NCBI GenBank assembly: GCA_041397775.1
Contig: JAWKWB010000004.1
Span: forward strand, 549,200-613,199
DNA: 64,000 nucleotides
DNA from: Ga0077555 sp041397775
GTDB taxonomy: Bacteria > Pseudomonadota > Alphaproteobacteria > Rhizobiales > Hyphomicrobiaceae
Direction of reading: 5' to 3'
The notes under the pieces were generated by a model that searched no databases, was not told the DNA's origin, and was given only the letters and a program-made list of their open reading frames with translations. The position numbers were made by a program, and so were the translations under genes. Numbering within the stretch: the first letter of the stretch is position 1; every line of letters begins with the position of its first letter. This document shows, in pieces, positions 45,277 through 57,747 of this stretch.

Positions 45277-46200
45277 ATGACCTTGCATCAGAACTGCGTT
45301 GGCGTCGATATCTGCAAAGACTGGCTCTGAGCATCGTTGCCACCGAAACGGCCAACATCGGCGAATTGCCAATAGCCCGGCCGCAATCGTTGTGCTGATC
45401 GCCGAGTGCGCCGATGCTTTCGTCGTCTTCGAGGCCACCAGTGGCTGCGACAGCGCCCTGCGCAGCGCTTGCCGCCGCAGGCATCCCGTTTGCGCGTATC
45501 AATCCCCGCCGTACCGCGAGTTCGCCTCGCGCAGCAGGCTTTCTCGCCAAGACCGATAAAGTCGATGCCTGTGGCGCTCGCGGAAATGGGCTGCAGGCTC
45601 ACCCGCAGGCGAGCGTCGAAACCACACCAGAACGCCGAGAACTCGCCGAGTTGATCGCTCGCCGAGACCAGATCGTCGGCGATATCGTGCGCGAGAAGAA
45701 CAGGCTCGGCAGTTGCCGCCTTGGCCCGTGCGCCGCGACATTCAAAGCCACGTCCGGCTGCCTTCGAGCGTCGCCGCGACAAGATCGATGCCGGAATTGC
45801 CGCATTGATCGCGCGCCATCGGGAGCTCAAAACTGCCGACGCGCGCCTGCGTGAAATACCCGGCGTCGGCCCCGTCGTCGCGGCAACCCTCCTGGCCGAA
45901 CTGCCGGAACGGGCTAACGCGACCGCCGTGCCATCGCGGCGCTGGCGGGTCCCGCCCCGCTTGCCAGCGACAGCGGCAGGCACCGTGGCAGGCGCCGGAT
46001 CTGGGGGCCGCCGCAAGGTCCGTCGCGCGCTCTACATCGCTGCCATGCACGCTTCGCGACGCGTGCCGAGCTGGAGCGAAATGTACTCGATGAGCGCGGG
46101 CTGGCAAGGCGACCAAGACCATCCTGATCGCCATCGCACGTAAGCTACTCGTCGCCATAAACGCCATGCTCCGGGCGACAACGTCGCATTCGCCCCCTGA
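45277..46200 (+). pseudogene. IS110 transposase, disrupted by several frameshifts
   Basis: Fragments in different frames align in order with an IS110 transposase of about 310 aa. They are MTLHQNCVGVDICKDWL (first catalytic Asp, then a stop), AIVVLIAECADAFVVFEATSGC (Glu), AAGIPFARINPRRT, AAGFLAKTDKVDA (third and fourth acidic residues), ERRELAELIARRDQIVGDIVREKNRL, LREIPGVGPVVAATLLAELPE, GGRRKVRRALYIAAMHASRR, and the C-terminus LLVAINAMLRATTSHSPP. At least four shifts are needed, so no active enzyme is made unless the sequence is wrong. Confidence 0.88.
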
Positions 46201-46313
46201 ACCATCCCCTCGGAGCCGCCGTCGCTTGCCTCGACCCGCGACGGCGGGCCGAGGGGATGGCGGCACATCCACTTCAGAGCTCCGAGCGAAATCGTGAAAT
46301 GCAAATACAGTTG

Positions 46314-46569
46314 CCGGACAGCCGCGCTCCGCGCGCCTTCCGGGGAAACGGTGGGGATGAGTGAGGGGCTCCACCCTCCCCCCGGTTCCCCGGCCAAGCA
46401 GGTGGGCGCGAGCCCGGCCGCGCCGAGCCGGGGTCTTTCCCGGCGCCGCCGGGCACCGCGTTGCTGCGACGCCCAGGCACGGCAGCCACACGCCGCCGCG
46501 CCCGTCGTGGCCCTCGCCGCGAAAGGCCCCGGACAGCCGCGCTCCGCGCGCCTTCCGGGGAAACGGTGG
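46314..46569 (+). repeat. Mosaic palindromic repeat block, right copy
   Basis: Module A (GGACAGCCGCGCTCCGCGCG to GGGGAAACGGTG), module B, module C and a second module A follow in order. The C-A junction at 46520-46535 is uninterrupted and is identical to the reconstructed IS110 target. Each module has internal complementarity (for example CCGGAAGGCGCG facing CGCGCCTTCCGG in inverted copies). No gene is present. Confidence 0.85.
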
Positions 46570-46570
46570 G

Positions 46571-46690
46571 GGATGCGGTGTAGGCATCCGAAGGTGCGGG
46601 AATAGAGCGCCGGATGCCGCGTGGGCATCCGAAGGTGCGGGAATAGAGCGCCGGATGCCGCGTGGGCATCCGAAGGCGCAGATATAGAGA
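46571..46690 (+). repeat. Three tandem 41-bp palindromic repeats
   Basis: The unit GGATGCCGCGTGGGCATCCG followed by AAGGTGCGGGAATAGAGCGCC repeats at 46571, 46612 and 46653, the last diverging at its end. GGATGC/GCATCC forms the stem. A related single copy is inside the acyl-CoA dehydrogenase gene at 36044. The array ends next to the 3' end of the RNase P RNA. There is no CRISPR-like unique spacer. Confidence 0.88.
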
Positions 46691-46695
46691 AATTC

Positions 46696-47131
<436 letters not shown>

Positions 47132-47205
47132 GCGTGACATAAGGGGGCATTGGCGCGTGCCGTCAAGGGCGGGGCGGCAAAGAAATGCGCCGCGTCCGCG
47201 CGGTC

Positions 47206-47619
47206 TCAGTCGCCTTTGAGACGGTCGGTGAGGCGTCGGTCGCGCTTCGTGGGCCGGCCGCTCCCCGGCTCGCGCTCGACGGCGGCGGGGGCAATGGGCG
47301 CCTCCTCGCGCGGCGGTGGTGGCGGGGAGAGGTCTTCGTAGAGCAGTCGCGCCTCGGGTGCCGGTCCGCGCCGCTTGCCAAGGGCGACAACCTTGAGGAT
47401 GCGCAGGCGCGGGCCGACAGTCAGTGTCAGTACGTCGCCCGTCCGCACGTTCTGGCTGGCCTTGGCGATCTTATCGCGATTGAGCCGCACCCGGCCGGCT
47501 TCGACCAGCCCGGCCGCCAGCGTGCGGGATTTCACGACGCGCGCGAACCAGAGCCACCGATCGACACGCTGGGAAAGCGCACCGGCGGCAACCTCCGGGT
47601 CTTCTTCGTCGCGCGCCAT
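47206..47619 (-). CDS. S4-domain RNA-binding protein (Hsp15/HslR-like)
   Basis: This 137-aa protein has one S4 domain, RVDRWLWFARVVKSRTLAAGLVEAGRVRLN, as in HslR, which binds free 50S subunits carrying nascent chains. A basic, proline-rich tail (PTKRDRRLTDRLKGD) follows. I chose the ATG at 47619, which has GAGG six bases upstream; a GTG at 47625 is also possible. It lies 24 nt downstream of the helicase gene in the same direction, a conserved alphaproteobacterial pair. Confidence 0.92.
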   Translation of the reverse strand: MARDEEDPEVAAGALSQRVDRWLWFARVVKSRTLAAGLVEAGRVRLNRDKIAKASQNVRTGDVLTLTVGPRLRILKVVALGKRRGPAPEARLLYEDLSPPPPPREEAPIAPAAVEREPGSGRPTKRDRRLTDRLKGD

Positions 47620-47643
47620 CGGCACCTCGCGCCGGGATGAGCG

Positions 47644-50907
<3,264 letters not shown>

Positions 50908-51080
50908 GCCTTCATTCCTGACAACTTGAGACGTCGGCCACGGAGCCATGGCAAAGTGTAGGCTCGCAATCAAGCATTCTTTGAGGTGCCCGACGGCCGG
51001 CGTCACGATACGTTGCACTGCAGCGTCGGCCCGGGGACCGTCGCCGCGGTGCGATTTTGCCTCGATATCCGTGCGAAACG

Positions 51081-51944
51081 TCAGTGGCCGAGCGCGATCT
51101 GCTCGTTCTGGCGTGTGACGATTTTCACGTTCTGGACCAGGATGCTCGCCGTCCCGGCGTTGGTGGGAACGGAAATGCGTTGTGGAACGAAGACGTTCGC
51201 GCCCGGGACCGGCCTCAATGCGACTTCGATGCCGCGGCTGGCGGCGAGTGCGCGGGTCTGCTCGTTCGGCTTGTGGCCGGCGATGGGCACATAGCGCACC
51301 TGGCAGACGTAGGCGATGCCGGGCTCTCCGCCGGCCGAGCGCTGCGTGATGCGCTCGTGGCCGCGCAGCGAGAGCACCAGATCGAAGCGCTGCTTGCCAT
51401 CGAAGATCGGGAGACGCTGGTTGCAGGGGTTGGCATTTGCGCCGCGGGCCAGCACCATCACGGCGCTCAACGGGTCGACGACGCCCTTCAGATGCTCGGG
51501 GCGCAGCGGCACGATGTCGGGCTTCGGGGGCTCGGGCGGAGAATTTGCGAGGCTTTTCACGTTCTGGCCCTGGAAGCCCATGCGCACCGCGCCGGACTTG
51601 ATCGTGCCGCTATAGTCGAAGGCGTAGCTGTCCGGCCGGGCCGATGTTCCGGCAACGCGGCCCGATGCGCGCGTCAGGCCCTGCCACTTGAAGGCGCCGA
51701 GCAGGGCGGAAAGGCGGACATCGCCGTGGACGGCGTAGCCGCGACCGGCAACCTTGGCATCGAAGGTGAAGGTGCCGATATCGAAGCCGCTGAATTCGAC
51801 CCGGTAGGACGCATGGACCTGGGCGGGCCAGGCATCGTCGGCCCTGGCAGGCGGGGAGACGCCGCACAAAGCGGCTGCCACGGCGACGGCCGCGATCGAA
51901 CGCGGGGCGCGACGCGACGGGGTAAGCACTGGCATCGAAGCCAT
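51081..51944 (-). CDS. DUF3108 family exported protein
   Basis: This 287-aa protein has an N-terminal signal peptide ending around ARADD. The mature part matches DUF3108: YRVEFSGFDIGTFTFDAKVAGRGYAVHGDVRLSALLGAFKW, followed by YDYSGTIKSG-like strands. The family is periplasmic and of unknown function. In related bacteria it lies between rpmB and the helicase gene; rpmB is absent here. The gap 50908-51080 shows no gene. Confidence 0.9.
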   Translation of the reverse strand: MASMPVLTPSRRAPRSIAAVAVAAALCGVSPPARADDAWPAQVHASYRVEFSGFDIGTFTFDAKVAGRGYAVHGDVRLSALLGAFKWQGLTRASGRVAGTSARPDSYAFDYSGTIKSGAVRMGFQGQNVKSLANSPPEPPKPDIVPLRPEHLKGVVDPLSAVMVLARGANANPCNQRLPIFDGKQRFDLVLSLRGHERITQRSAGGEPGIAYVCQVRYVPIAGHKPNEQTRALAASRGIEVALRPVPGANVFVPQRISVPTNAGTASILVQNVKIVTRQNEQIALGH

Positions 51945-52105
51945 AACGCTGCTTCCTCAACTCTACGGACTCGAACTCACCGTTGCCCACGAACGCTGTC
52001 GCTAGGATGTTTTTGCGACGAATATGTGGTCCGGCGCCCGCAGTATGGTGGCGAGCGCTTAACAAATTCCTGCCGGTCGTCTCGAAACGGGCGCCGCGCT
52101 GCCGC

Positions 52106-53263
52106 TCAGGCTCCCGTCAGGCGCTCGATCTCGGCAGGGGACAGTCCGGCTTCCGCCAACACCTTTGCGCTGTGCTCGCCGAGGGCGGGGGCATGGCCAC
52201 CGACCTGTGTTCGGGACGACGACATGCGGAACGGGGGATTGAGGGCCTTGAAGGTGCCGCCTGCGTCCGACACCTCGGCGAGCGCCTGCCGGTGTGCGAT
52301 CTGGGGATCGTCGAGCACTTCCTTGACCGTGCGATAGGGCGATGCGGGGACGGATTGGCGGGCGAGTGCGGCAAGGCACTCCTGCGTCGTCAGCGCCGTC
52401 GACCAGACTTCGAATTCGTCCATCAGGTCGCCCCAGTTGGCGCGCCGGTCGGCATAGCGCTTGAAGCGGGGATCCTCCACCCAGTCGGTGCGTCCGGCCA
52501 CGGCTGCGAGGCCCTGGAAGGTGCGCTCGCTGGCGATGGCGAGGCTGATGTAGCCGTCCTTGGTCCGGACGGGGCCGAAGACGGGCCGCTTGGGCGGCGG
52601 CGGCAGATCGAACTGTGCGCCCTGGATCTCGATCAGCGTCAGCGACAGCATGCCCTCCAGCATGGAGACGTCGAGATGCTGGCCCGCTCCCGTCGCGTTG
52701 CGCTGATGCAGCGCAGCGCTGATCGCCCCGAAGGCATAGGTGCCGGCCACGACGTCGGCGACGTAGACGCCGCAGTTGTCGGGGCGCGAGCGGCCGGGCT
52801 GATGCGCGAGGTTGGCGAGATCGTAGCCGGAGGAGGCGTGGATGACTGGAGCGTAAGCTGCCAGGTCCGACGAGGGGCCGGTCTGTCCGTAACCGGAGAT
52901 CGAGCAATAGACGAGGCGCGGATTGAGTTCCTTGACGCGGGCGTAGTCGAGGCCGAGCCGCTTCATGACGCCGGGCCGATAGTTCTCCACGAGGACGTCG
53001 GCCTGGGCCACCAGCGCCTTGACGGCGGCGATGGCGCCTTCGTCCTTCAAGTCGAGCACGAGGCTGCGCTTGCCGGCGTTGAGCTGGCCGAAATTGGTGC
53101 TGGCGCCATCCCGGATGGGCATGCGCGTGCGCATCATGTCGCCTTCGGGCGCCTCGATCTTGATCACGTCGGCGCCCAGGTCCGCCAGCAGGCGCGTACA
53201 GTGCGGCCCGGCTATCGTGGTCGTGAAGTCGATGACCTTCAGGCCCTCGAATGCGCTCGTCAT
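52106..53263 (-). CDS. CaiB/BaiF family CoA transferase
   Basis: This 385-aa class III CoA transferase moves CoA between carboxylic acids through an aspartyl-CoA intermediate. It shows GLKVIDFTTTIAGPHCTRLLADLGADVIKIE, ADVLVENYRPGVMKRLGLDY, YCSISGYGQTGP, and CGVYVADVVAGTYAFGAISAAL with the likely catalytic Asp. The ATG at 53263 is chosen; upstream in-frame codons cross the divergent promoter gap. The acid substrate is unknown. It is divergent from the lyase gene at 53491. Confidence 0.93.
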   Translation of the reverse strand: MTSAFEGLKVIDFTTTIAGPHCTRLLADLGADVIKIEAPEGDMMRTRMPIRDGASTNFGQLNAGKRSLVLDLKDEGAIAAVKALVAQADVLVENYRPGVMKRLGLDYARVKELNPRLVYCSISGYGQTGPSSDLAAYAPVIHASSGYDLANLAHQPGRSRPDNCGVYVADVVAGTYAFGAISAALHQRNATGAGQHLDVSMLEGMLSLTLIEIQGAQFDLPPPPKRPVFGPVRTKDGYISLAIASERTFQGLAAVAGRTDWVEDPRFKRYADRRANWGDLMDEFEVWSTALTTQECLAALARQSVPASPYRTVKEVLDDPQIAHRQALAEVSDAGGTFKALNPPFRMSSSRTQVGGHAPALGEHSAKVLAEAGLSPAEIERLTGA

Positions 53264-53490
53264 AGGCTCGGTTCCGCTTGCTGTCGTGTTCGGCCGCCCA
53301 CAGTGATGGCATCGCGGGCCCCTTGCAAGAGGCTGCATACGCGCCTGTCCGCAAGTGCGAGGCGGCACGGGCAAAGGCCCGCGCCATGGCGTCATGCCGT
53401 GCGCCATGCCGTGCCACACGCCGCAGTTGCGGCATGAAGTCCGCGCGCCTATCGTCGCGCCGATGAACATCCCGAGGAGGAGCCCGTCAC

Positions 53491-54378
53491 ATGTCGGCTG
53501 CGAGCAAGCTCAGCGCCCAGATCAAGTCCGGACCCATGGTGGTGGCGCCCGGCGCCTATGACTGCATCACCGCGCGCCTGATCGAGCAGGGCGGCTTCCC
53601 CTGCGTGTACATGACGGGGGCTGGAACATCGGCCGCGCACGGGCTGCCCGACTACGGCCTGCTCACCATGAGCGAGATGGTGGACAATGCGCGGCGCATC
53701 ACCGGTGCCATCTCGGTGCCGCTCGTCTGCGACAGTGACACGGGCTACGGCAACGAACTCAACGCCTATCGCACCGTGCAGGAATACGAGCGTGCGGGCG
53801 TCGCCGCGATCCATATCGAGGACCAGGTCTTTCCGAAGAAGTGCGGCCATCTCGACAACAAGGAACTGGTGTCGCGCGAGGATTACTTCGCCAAGATCCG
53901 CGCTGCCGCCGCGGCGCGCCGCTCGAAGGACTTCCAGATCATCGCACGCACCGATAGCCGTGCGGTCGCCGGTTTCGACGAAGCCATTCGCCGCGCCAAC
54001 GGCGCCGTCGAGGCGGGGGCCGACATCGTGTTCGTGGAGGCGCCGCAGACGCTGGAGGAAGTCGCGCAGGTGCCCAAGCTCGTGAAGGGTCCCTGCCTCC
54101 TCAACATGGTGCTCAACGGCAAGACGCCACTGCCCACGATCCCGGAGGCAGAGGCGATGGGCTATCGCATCGCGATCCTGCCGGGCATGCTGCTGTCCAA
54201 CATCATCGGCGTGGTCGACCGGCTGCTGGCAGAGGTGAAGGAGACCGGCAAGGTTGCCGGCACCTTCAGCGGCGGCGGCCCGGCCAAGACGTTCGCCCGC
54301 TTCGGCGCGGCAGAGTGGGACGAGCGGCGCACGGCCTTCCGGCCGCAGGCCGACGGCACGAAGACGGCTGCGGAATAG
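53491..54378 (+). CDS. Isocitrate lyase/PEP mutase superfamily protein
   Basis: This 295-aa TIM-barrel protein belongs to the PEP mutase/methylisocitrate lyase/oxaloacetate decarboxylase group. It has VCDSDTGYGNELNAYRTVQEYERAGVAAIHIEDQVFPKKCGH, including the KKCGH catalytic loop with Cys, and IIARTDSRAV. The loop is of the lyase type, so cleavage of a C-C bond of a 2-hydroxy or 2-methyl acid is likely. Adjacent CoA transferase and acyl-CoA synthetase genes suggest carboxylic acid catabolism. The substrate is not determinable. Confidence 0.91.
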   Translation: MSAASKLSAQIKSGPMVVAPGAYDCITARLIEQGGFPCVYMTGAGTSAAHGLPDYGLLTMSEMVDNARRITGAISVPLVCDSDTGYGNELNAYRTVQEYERAGVAAIHIEDQVFPKKCGHLDNKELVSREDYFAKIRAAAAARRSKDFQIIARTDSRAVAGFDEAIRRANGAVEAGADIVFVEAPQTLEEVAQVPKLVKGPCLLNMVLNGKTPLPTIPEAEAMGYRIAILPGMLLSNIIGVVDRLLAEVKETGKVAGTFSGGGPAKTFARFGAAEWDERRTAFRPQADGTKTAAE

Positions 54379-54456
54379 CCCGCCGCCGGTCAATTGCAAT
54401 GCGCGCGCTCCGGCCGGTCGCGTCGCCGCGTTGCCACGACACGAGGCCGCGCGGCG

Positions 54457-56028
54457 CTATTGCCGCGCGATGCCTGCCTTGCCGGCACGCAGGACGTATT
54501 TCTGCACCTTGCCCGTCGCCGTTTTCGGCAGTTCCGTCACGAAGCTCACCCATTGCGGTGTCTTGAAGTGCGCGAGGCTGTCGCGCACGTGGTGCTTGAG
54601 TTCGTCCTCCGTCGCGGTCGCGCCCTGGCGCAGGATGACGAATGCGTGCGGTGATTCCCCCCACTTCCGGTGCGGCATTCCCACGACGGCGGCTTCCTGG
54701 ACGGCGGGATGGCGCAGGAGGCACCCCTCGATCTCGACCGACGAGATGTTCTCGCCGCCGCTGATGATGACGTCCTTGAAGCGATCCCGGATTTCGACGT
54801 AGCCGTCGGGGTGGACCACGGCGGCATCGCCGGAGTGAAACCATCCGTTCTTGATCGCGGCATCGGTCGCCGCGGGGTCGTTGTAATAGCCCTTCATGAC
54901 GACGTTGCCACGCACCGTGATCTCACCCAGCGTCTCGCCGTCGCGGGGGACCTCGCTGCCGTCGGGATCGACGACGCGCAATTCGCCGGAGCTGACGAGT
55001 TCGACACCCTGGCGGGCCTTGATCTGGGCGCGGTCGGCGGCAGACAAGTGCGCGTGCTCGGGACGGGGCTCGCAGAACGTGATCAGCGGCGTCGTCTCGG
55101 TCAGGCCATAGACGTGCGTCAGCTCCCAGCCGAGTTCGCGTTCCACCAGCTCGATGGTGGCCGCGGCCGGTGGCGCGCCGGCCGTGAAGAGGCGGACGCC
55201 GCGCGGAGCCCCCGCCCTGACCTCGGGCGGTGCGTTGGCGATGCCGATCAGCACCGTCGGCGCGGCGCAGAACATCGTGATGTTCTCGTCCTTGATCAGC
55301 TTGTAGATCAGGGCGGGCTCGACGCGGCGCAGGCAGACGTTGGCCATGCCGCGCGCGGTGTTGATCCACGTGAACGTCCAGCCATTGGCGTGGAACATGG
55401 GCAGCGTCCACAGGTAGCGGTCGCCCGGGGTCAGGTGGTGGTGGACCAGGGTCCCCATGACGTTGAGGAAGGCGTTGCGGTGCGTGATCATCACGCCTTT
55501 CGGCCTCGCCGTCGTGCCGCTGGTGTAGTTGATCGTGAGGAGATCGCCTTCCGCGATATCGACCTTCGCGAATTGGGGCGATGCGGCTGCCAGCGACGTC
55601 TCGTAGTCGATCCAGCCTTCGCCCGATCCCTCGAGTGCCACGAAATGCGTGACGCCGGGGAGCTGGTCGCGGATCGTGTCGATGGCGGCGAGGTAGTCGG
55701 CGTGGGCGCACACGACCTTGGCGCCGCAGTGATTGATGATGTAGGCGAAATCGTCGGGGAGCAGGCGGTAGTTGATGGGCACCAGCACGGCGCCGATCTG
55801 GGGCACGGCGTAATAACCCTCCAGATGCGCGTGCGTGTTGGGCGCGATGTAGGCGACCCGGTCGCCCTGCCCGACGCCCAATGCCTGCAGCGCCGTCGAC
55901 CAGCGGTCGCAGCGGTCGAAGAACTGCGCATAGGTCAAGCGCAGGCCTTCGTCGACGACGGCTTCGCGATCACCATAGAGCCGGCGTGCCCTGCGCGCGA
56001 ACTCCATCGGGGACAGTGCTATTTCCAT
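54457..56028 (-). CDS. AMP-binding acyl-CoA synthetase
   Basis: This 523-aa adenylate-forming enzyme activates a carboxylic acid to its CoA thioester. The P-loop-like motif is INYTSGTTARPKGVMITH, then YGLTETTP, YVEIRDRFKDVIISGGENISS (hinge and A8 motif) and the C-terminal Lys in LPKTATGKVQKYVLR. It resembles medium-chain fatty acyl-CoA synthetases. The start ATG is at 56028; the longer frame is rejected. It is convergent with the lyase gene (78 nt between stops). Confidence 0.94.
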   Translation of the reverse strand: MEIALSPMEFARRARRLYGDREAVVDEGLRLTYAQFFDRCDRWSTALQALGVGQGDRVAYIAPNTHAHLEGYYAVPQIGAVLVPINYRLLPDDFAYIINHCGAKVVCAHADYLAAIDTIRDQLPGVTHFVALEGSGEGWIDYETSLAAASPQFAKVDIAEGDLLTINYTSGTTARPKGVMITHRNAFLNVMGTLVHHHLTPGDRYLWTLPMFHANGWTFTWINTARGMANVCLRRVEPALIYKLIKDENITMFCAAPTVLIGIANAPPEVRAGAPRGVRLFTAGAPPAAATIELVERELGWELTHVYGLTETTPLITFCEPRPEHAHLSAADRAQIKARQGVELVSSGELRVVDPDGSEVPRDGETLGEITVRGNVVMKGYYNDPAATDAAIKNGWFHSGDAAVVHPDGYVEIRDRFKDVIISGGENISSVEIEGCLLRHPAVQEAAVVGMPHRKWGESPHAFVILRQGATATEDELKHHVRDSLAHFKTPQWVSFVTELPKTATGKVQKYVLRAGKAGIARQ

Positions 56029-56121
56029 GGCGTCTGCGTCCTTCTGTTGTGCGCTTCGCTCCCGGTTGTGAGTTTTGCACCCGGGGGCGGCGTCCAGCAA
56101 CAGGGGGAGCACGGACAGGTG

Positions 56122-56164
56122 CGAAAAGCAGAACGGCTGCCTCCCTCTTCGGGACGCAGCCGTT
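56122..56164 (-). terminator. Intrinsic terminator of fumC
   Basis: On the minus strand AACGGCTGC and GCAGCCGTT form a 9-bp stem with a 15-nt loop, followed by CTGCTTTTC. It lies 27 nt beyond the fumC stop. Confidence 0.8.
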
Positions 56165-56191
56165 CGCCGGGCTCTCGAGCGTGGACGAGGA

Positions 56192-57595
56192 TCAGGCCGG
56201 ATCGGGCGCGATCATCTTGGCGGGCACCACGATGGCGTCGAAGTCGTCGGCGGGGATGCCGTCCTTGATGGCCTCCTCACGCAGCGTCGTGCCGTTCTTG
56301 TGGGCTGTCTTGGCGATTTTGGCGGCGCGGTCGTAGCCGTACTTCTCCTTCAGCGGCGTCACCAGCATGAGCGAGTTCTTCAGGCCCGCCTCGATGTTGT
56401 CGAGCCGCGGCTCGATGCCCACGACGCAGTTGTCGGTGAAGGAGACTGCCGCATCCGCCAGCAGGCGCACGGACTGCAGGAAGTTGTAGGCCATGACGGG
56501 GTTGTAGACGTTGAGCTCGAAGTGGCCCTGGCTGCCCGCAAAGGTCATGGCGGCGTTGTTGCCGTGGATCTGCACGGCGACCTGCGTCAGCGCTTCCGAC
56601 TGGGTGGGATTGACCTTGCCCGGCATGATCGAGGAGCCCGGCTCGTTCTCCGGCAGCGCCAGCTCACCCAGGCCTGCGCGCGGACCCGAGCCCAGGAAGC
56701 GGATGTCGTTGGCGATCTTGAAGCAGCTCATGGCGACGGTGGTGATCGCGCCGTGCGTCATCACCATCGCATCGTGGGCGGCGAGCGCCTCGAACTTGTT
56801 GGGCGCGGTGGTGAAGGGCAGGCCGGTGATCGCCGCGATCCGTTCGGCCACCTTCTCGGCGAAGCCCGCCGGGGAGGCGAGGCCGGTGCCCACCGCCGTG
56901 CCGCCCTGGGCCAGCTCCATCAGCAGCGGCAAGGTCTGCTCGATACGCTTGATGCCGTTCTCGATCTGGCGGGCGTAGCCGGAGAACTCCTGGCCGAGGG
57001 TGACCGGCGTGGCATCCTGCGTATGCGTGCGGCCGATCTTGATGATGTCCTTCCACGCGGCGCTCTTGGTGGCCAGCGCGCCGTGCAGCTTGCGCAGCGC
57101 GGGCAACAGGTCGTGCGCGATCTGCTCGGCGCAGGCGATGTGCATGGCCGTCGGATAGGTGTCGTTCGACGACTGGCTCATGTTGACGTGGTCGTTCGGG
57201 TGGACGGGCTTCTTGGAGCCCATGACACCGCCCATGACCTCGATGGCGCGGTTCGAGATCACCTCGTTGGCGTTCATGTTGGACTGGGTGCCCGAGCCCG
57301 TCTGCCACACGACGAGGGGGAAGTGGTCGTCGTGCCTGCCGTTGATGACTTCCTGCGCAACCGAGATGATCGTCTCGGCCAGCTTGGGATCGAGCTTGCC
57401 CAGCCCCAGGTTGGCTTCCGCCGCCGCCCGCTTGACGATGCCGAGTGCGCGAATGATCGGCTTGGGCTGCTTCTCCCAGCCGATCTTGAAGTTGCCGAGC
57501 GAGCGCTGGGCCTGTGCGCCCCAGTACCGGGAGGCGTCGACCTCGATGGGGCCGAAGGTATCGGTTTCGGTGCGGGTCTTGGGAGCGTTCGTCAT
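56192..57595 (-). CDS. fumC: Class II fumarate hydratase
   Basis: FumC interconverts fumarate and malate in the TCA cycle without an iron-sulfur cluster. The 467-aa protein shows DTFGPIEVDASRYWGAQAQRSLGNF at the N-terminus, WQTGSGTQSNMNANEVI, SQSSNDTYPTAMHIA, GRTHTQDATPVTLGQEFSGY, and the superfamily signature GSSIMPGKVNPTQ. The ATG at 57595 gives the normal length. A terminator follows. The upstream enoyl-CoA hydratase gene is 152 nt away in the same direction. Confidence 0.97.
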   Translation of the reverse strand: MTNAPKTRTETDTFGPIEVDASRYWGAQAQRSLGNFKIGWEKQPKPIIRALGIVKRAAAEANLGLGKLDPKLAETIISVAQEVINGRHDDHFPLVVWQTGSGTQSNMNANEVISNRAIEVMGGVMGSKKPVHPNDHVNMSQSSNDTYPTAMHIACAEQIAHDLLPALRKLHGALATKSAAWKDIIKIGRTHTQDATPVTLGQEFSGYARQIENGIKRIEQTLPLLMELAQGGTAVGTGLASPAGFAEKVAERIAAITGLPFTTAPNKFEALAAHDAMVMTHGAITTVAMSCFKIANDIRFLGSGPRAGLGELALPENEPGSSIMPGKVNPTQSEALTQVAVQIHGNNAAMTFAGSQGHFELNVYNPVMAYNFLQSVRLLADAAVSFTDNCVVGIEPRLDNIEAGLKNSLMLVTPLKEKYGYDRAAKIAKTAHKNGTTLREEAIKDGIPADDFDAIVVPAKMIAPDPA

Positions 57596-57747
57596 GGGGC
57601 CTGGTCCCTCGGATGTGGCGGGCAGCGATGAAATCTCGGCGGTTCCCCTAGCATGCGCGGGCGGAACGCTCAAATGCGGTTCGTGGCGGCAAAAGCGCCG
57701 CCGGACGAGGAGGGCAGGCCCCCGGTCCCAAGTCGTGAGGCGCTGTT

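Larger units (their letters stand above)
45110..46313 (+). mobile_element. IS110-family insertion sequence, decayed (1204 bp)
   Basis: The edges are read from the interrupted repeat. The uninterrupted sequence at 46520-46535 is CGAAAGGCCCCGGACA. Here CGAAAGGCC is followed by CC-TGTCTGTCC..., and the right side is ...ATACAGTTG-CC-GGACAGCC. The core is therefore CC and the element is 1204 bp including one core. It has a 165-nt left non-coding end, a broken transposase gene, and a ~113-nt right end. There are no long terminal inverted repeats and no target duplication beyond the core, as usual for IS110. Confidence 0.85.

Noticed and set aside
46571..46690. Three regularly spaced repeats that could be a minimal CRISPR array
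   Set aside because: The repeats are directly tandem with no unique spacers, and no cas gene is in the window.
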